Below are positions 7,245-10,470 of a stretch of 10,470 bases of DNA, piece after piece. The stretch lies in contig RXOD01006396.1 in NCBI GenBank assembly GCA_005223375.1, positions 1 to 10,470 of the forward strand, given 5' to 3'. The notes below the pieces were generated by a model, which was not told the origin of the DNA, searched no databases, and saw nothing but the letters and a program-made list of their open reading frames with translations. This stretch comes from Amoebophrya sp. AT5.2 (taxonomy: Eukaryota > Sar > Dinophyceae > Syndiniales > Amoebophryaceae). Made by a program: the position numbers and the translations under genes. Position 1 is the first letter of the stretch; each line of letters opens with the position of its first letter.

Positions 7245-7839
7245 GCACGGTAGAGACACGACTGGGCAAAAAACCGCGTGTTTCGTGGTCGTGTAACAAA
7301 ACTACAGAAACGAACCAACCCTTTCGCCAATGGCGCGCAGATAGCATCGGTACATCCGGTTACGGCGGCCTCTGCAGTCATGAGGAAGCAAAAACGACAG
7401 ATACGTAGACAAAGGCTTTTATTGTAGTTGCTTTGAAAAGTTTCACCAAGCACAGTGGCAGCATAGCTCACGGCCACGACGACCTGTTTCCTTGCTGCAG
7501 GTAAAGGCGACGCGCGAACATCTATATTTCGAAGAAGTTATAAAAAATGAAAATCAAAATCTGAGGTCTGTTTCGAATAAGTCACTATGCAAGAAGAGAG
7601 ATTCGACGACAGTCCGCGAGAGATCGATGCAGGATTCGAATGAGCGAGGAGTGACCGCGCAGCAAGCAAATTTTGAACCCTTCTTAAAAGTGCGCGCGAC
7701 CACTTTCGAAAAAAGCGGCAAATGGCAGCGCAAGGTTCTCTTCTCTGTTCTTTTACTCCGATAGGCATACTAGAGGAAAGTCGTGAACAAGGACGGTTAG
7801 CGTCGGCAGATCTTCGGTTCCGCTTCAGCTTCCTCCGCG
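7245..7839 (+). other. Spacer between the acyltransferase and the last gene
   Basis: No convincing gene was seen. A 90-codon frame at 7492-7764 has no ATG start at its beginning and no domain. A nested inverted repeat lies at 7256-7294. A good acceptor-like motif (CTGTTTCCTTGCTGCAG) ends at 7500. A shorter one (TTCCGCTTCAG) ends at 7828, 11 bases before the ATG of the next gene. Either could be a 5'UTR splice acceptor or leader-addition site. Confidence 0.45.
7256..7294 (+). repeat. 3'UTR inverted repeat
   Basis: ACACGAC 7256-7262 and GTCGTGT 7288-7294 are exact reverse complements. Inside them AAAC and GTTT flank CGCGT. It lies 12 bases after the acyltransferase stop, where it could form a 3'UTR stem. 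Role unknown. Confidence 0.5.
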
Positions 7840-10470
7840 ATGGCGTCCAATGCTACTCGTCGTTCTCGCGGCTCCGGTGCCGCCACCGGCGCGGGTGCCG
7901 CGTTCTCTTCGTTATTCGGAAGCGAGGCAAATCCTGATGCTGCGCGCAGCAACGTCCTCGCTGGGAGCCAGTCGGCTAAGCGTAGCGAGGCCAAGAACGA
8001 CAGCCTTTTCGCGGAGGTCGGCCTTCCTCTCGAAGAGCGGTCACGCGAGAACGCGAGTCTCGGGGACTTCGTTCCCGAGCTCTATGCGGGCGTGGACAGC
8101 ATAATGGCGATAGGTGCAAAGCGGCGCGACGACCGCGGCGCGGCAGAGGGAAACAAGCGCAGCCGGCCGGGGAGGCGCAGCCGGCTGAGCGCGGGGACAG
8201 CACCAGTCGTGGAGGGCCAACACAAACGGCGCGGTGCTGGACCGCAGCCGAGCGGCGGCACCAGCAGCAGCGATGAATCCATATCGGACCACACCAGCGA
8301 CAGCTCGCGGTCCCCACCGTTGCCGCGCGCGAGAGACAGCACGGAGGGCACCAGCGCAAGCTCGTTCGCGGGTTTAGCGGCGTCAAGAATAAAAGCGGCC
8401 GCGCCGGCGGACGCGCGTAGCGGGAAGGCAGGAAGAAGTGTCGGAGGCGGACGAGGATCCACTCGTGGACCCACATTCGAGCCTTCCAGCGGTAGCACAA
8501 AGATCAACTTTCGCCCCCGGGGGGTGTTGTGGGACGGCGCGAGCGCAGCCGTCTTGGCTAGGATCACGGAACTGGAGGCGCAGGCGCCGGAGCTCGTTGC
8601 GGACTGGGCACGAACGTGGGAAGAGCGGGAGAAAGCTGCGAAGAAAAGCGACAAAAAGGAGTACGACGGCAAGTCTTTTGAACTGCACATCCTGCAGCGA
8701 ATTCTAGCCGACATCGAGAAGGGCGCGGCAAGCGCACGGGCGGATGCGGCGACGCAGCAGAAAGAGTTCGCAGACGTCTTGAATGAACGTTTGGACCGGC
8801 TGGACAAAGTTCTTGCCGGCTTCCGGGCACAGGAGATAGCTTTTCTGGCAGAGAAGGCGGCCGCTGAGGTGAACACGAGCAGGGCTTCAGCTGGTGGAGT
8901 CACTAGCGGCGCCGCGTACCCGAAACTGGTGCCCGCGGCCCCAGGCGCGGGGCACCGGATGTCGGTGACGGCCAAGAGCCGGAAATCGGTGACGGTAAGC
9001 GTCGCCTCGAGCCCGGATTCGCCGACGGTGCGGGCGCTGTCGGTCTCCCCTCCGGGCGCGGGCAGCCGACGATCGATGCCGAGCGTGAGGGAGCCGACCT
9101 CATATGACCAGGCGGGCCCGCGGTCCACCGCGATAGGCAGTGTGGACATGCAGTCGGCAGCGCCGTATGCCGATACCGGCTTGCGGTCGACCACGACGGG
9201 GAGCGTGAATATGCAGTCGGCAGCCGCATATCCAGATCCGGGGTTGCGCTCAACCTTTGCGATGGAATCGGCCGCCGCGTACCCCGACCCTGGCTTGCGC
9301 TCGACCGCGCCAGGCAGCGTGAGCATGCAATCGGCAGCGCCTTACGAAGACCCGGGTTTGCGCTCAACAGTCGCCATGGCTCCGGCAGACATCCCGCGCA
9401 GCTCGATGCCACCCATGCAGCAGCCGTCCGCCTACGGTCGCGACACCGACTTCCGCAAAGCGGGCGCGAAGGTCGGTAACGCGCGACCAGCGCCGGAGCA
9501 GCCGTCTTCGCGCGCCTTCGAGGATTCCATCAGCCGTGCTCGGCGGGCGCTAGCGCGTGACGTCAACCTGCAGAACTACGTGCGGGCTCTGACACGCGAA
9601 ACGAGTGCGCCCCCTCCAACCGAGGCTGCGCTGCAAGAGGCGTTTCTCTGCTTGCAGAAGGAGTTTGCGGGACCGGAATTCGGCACGGGCGGGGACAGCG
9701 GAGCGCGTCAGGTGTTTGAGCAGCTTCAGCGAATGATTCGCGAGCGGGAAGAACGGCTGTTGAAGAGCGCGACGGGAGAACTACGTGAAACGGAGAGAAA
9801 TGGTGAGAACGGGCACCCGCGCGAGTCCGAGTTTCAGCAGGGCGTGATTGCAGCCCTCGATGTGCTCTGGGCCGCATCGTCGCAGAGCGCCGCGTCGCGC
9901 GGAGCGCTCGAGGTCATCCGCAGCTTCGTGCTGCATCGAGGCGCAGTCTTTCCCGAGCAGCACTTGCGCGGTCAGGCGCGGAAGCTAGGATTCCACGACG
10001 CGGACCCGAGTATCGAAGCGGGCTTCCCATCTTCTGGGGGGCAGGGGAGTTCGAAAAATGCGCGGCTTGGAGACGACCTCGAGGACGTTGACCGACCACC
10101 AGCGGCGTTGCAGCGCGTGTTGGCCAGATTTCGCACGCACACGAAGAATATGCTGCACGCTGGGATACCTGATGAGGACGGCGAAGATTCCACCACGCCG
10201 AACGACGCGGCGACCGGCTTCCCCGATCTTTCGACAGCCGCGGCGACGCGACAGGCGTTTTCTTACTTGCATCGCGCTTGGGCAGAAGTAGTCTGGCGCA
10301 GTTTCGATTTGTTCGTGCGCAGTTTCCAGTGCCGCGTGGAGAATGCGGGAAGGCGGTATTTGATTTGCACCCTGCCAGACTCAATTGCAAATCCATTCGA
10401 CGAAAACCGCCTCCTGGATGCCGTGAACCTCGTGCGCCGCGCGCTCCTGCCCGATTTTGACGGGCGGCTG
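7840..10470 (+). CDS. Long unassigned protein with 21-residue tandem repeats, 5' part, runs off the window
   Basis: From ATG 7840 the frame is open without a stop or intron for 877 codons to the last base. Residues 1-225 are Ser/Arg/Gly/Ala-rich and look disordered. Residues about 231-345 are helical and probably coiled-coil (ADVLNERLDRLDKVLAGFRA). Residues 412-512 are tandem repeats of consensus GSVxMQSAAxYxDPGLRSTxx. From about 559 to the window end the sequence is again helical (SRARRALARDVNLQNYVRAL, VFEQLQRMIREREERLL, AFSYLHRAWAEVVWRSFDLF). I do not recognise the family. A structural protein such as a nuclear-pore or cytoskeletal scaffold is a guess from composition only. ATG 7840 is the first Met of the frame, within the context CCGCGATGGC. 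The open opposite-strand frame at 8082-9326 is a shadow of its GC-rich codons. Being open for over 2.6 kb is the main evidence for coding. Confidence 0.85.
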   Translation, partial: MASNATRRSRGSGAATGAGAAFSSLFGSEANPDAARSNVLAGSQSAKRSEAKNDSLFAEVGLPLEERSRENASLGDFVPELYAGVDSIMAIGAKRRDDRGAAEGNKRSRPGRRSRLSAGTAPVVEGQHKRRGAGPQPSGGTSSSDESISDHTSDSSRSPPLPRARDSTEGTSASSFAGLAASRIKAAAPADARSGKAGRSVGGGRGSTRGPTFEPSSGSTKINFRPRGVLWDGASAAVLARITELEAQAPELVADWARTWEEREKAAKKSDKKEYDGKSFELHILQRILADIEKGAASARADAATQQKEFADVLNERLDRLDKVLAGFRAQEIAFLAEKAAAEVNTSRASAGGVTSGAAYPKLVPAAPGAGHRMSVTAKSRKSVTVSVASSPDSPTVRALSVSPPGAGSRRSMPSVREPTSYDQAGPRSTAIGSVDMQSAAPYADTGLRSTTTGSVNMQSAAAYPDPGLRSTFAMESAAAYPDPGLRSTAPGSVSMQSAAPYEDPGLRSTVAMAPADIPRSSMPPMQQPSAYGRDTDFRKAGAKVGNARPAPEQPSSRAFEDSISRARRALARDVNLQNYVRALTRETSAPPPTEAALQEAFLCLQKEFAGPEFGTGGDSGARQVFEQLQRMIREREERLLKSATGELRETERNGENGHPRESEFQQGVIAALDVLWAASSQSAASRGALEVIRSFVLHRGAVFPEQHLRGQARKLGFHDADPSIEAGFPSSGGQGSSKNARLGDDLEDVDRPPAALQRVLARFRTHTKNMLHAGIPDEDGEDSTTPNDAATGFPDLSTAAATRQAFSYLHRAWAEVVWRSFDLFVRSFQCRVENAGRRYLICTLPDSIANPFDENRLLDAVNLVRRALLPDFDGRL
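9073..9375 (+). repeat. Coding tandem repeat, about five units of 63 bases
   Basis: Units fall at residues 412-432 (degenerate), 433-453, 454-474, 475-491 (four residues shorter) and 492-512. A further decayed echo follows near 519-540 (SSMPPMQQPSAYGRDTDFRK). The core SAAxYxDPGLRST is kept, while silent positions differ, so the units are not very recent. All length changes are multiples of three bases, which fits selection to keep the frame. Confidence 0.85.

Noticed and set aside
7492..7764. A 90-codon + strand frame in the spacer before the last gene.
   Set aside because: It lacks an ATG at its start, has no domain, and begins within an acceptor-like motif.
8082..9326. A 414-codon open frame on the minus strand with repeated AAADC-type units.
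   Set aside because: It lies opposite the continuous + strand frame of 877 codons, and its repeats mirror that gene's tandem repeats. GC-rich codon use keeps the antisense open.

Overview
The window is eukaryotic nuclear DNA. Several coding segments become continuous only when GT-AG introns are removed, there are no bacterial-type ribosome binding sites, and the proteins are eukaryotic in style: a CCCH zinc finger with an OCRE-like aromatic repeat, a DC1/C1-like zinc finger, and a membrane acyltransferase with a long Ser/Thr-rich loop. The coding DNA is GC-rich. All five recognisable genes lie on the + strand. A GC-rich protist is likely, and an alveolate such as a dinoflagellate relative fits the one-way gene order and short gaps. 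That placement is inference; no sequence here proves it, and no dinoflagellate spliced-leader sequence was confirmed.

Layout. (1) Bases 2-619 hold the 3' end of an unrecognised gene in two exons. A probable 3'UTR intron begins directly after its stop codon. (2) Bases 760-1577 are a mostly non-coding spacer with small repeats. (3) Bases 1578-3080 are a two-exon gene for a 429-residue OCRE-like plus CCCH zinc-finger protein, probably RNA-binding and perhaps linked to splicing. (4) Bases 3161-3607 encode a small DC1/C1-like zinc-finger protein so close behind, and in a compatible frame, that the two may be one gene or a co-transcribed pair. (5) Bases 3608-4608 are a spacer with strong palindromes and a large imperfect tandem duplication (3977-4280 and 4281-4653). 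The second copy runs over the start codon of the next gene. (6) Bases 4609-7244 are a two-exon gene for an 831-residue multi-pass membrane O-acyltransferase of the acyltransferase-3 family, with its R-X10-H signature intact. (7) Bases 7245-7839 are a spacer. (8) Bases 7840-10470 are one uninterrupted frame of 877 codons running off the window. It encodes an unassigned low-complexity and helical protein with about five tandem 21-residue repeats.

The genes do not form an obvious shared pathway. The points most worth checking are the start-codon-spanning duplication with its conserved small hairpins, the ambiguous boundary between the two zinc-finger genes, the OCRE/CCCH combination, and the long repeat-bearing last gene. 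I did not find a clear new defence or mobile system.
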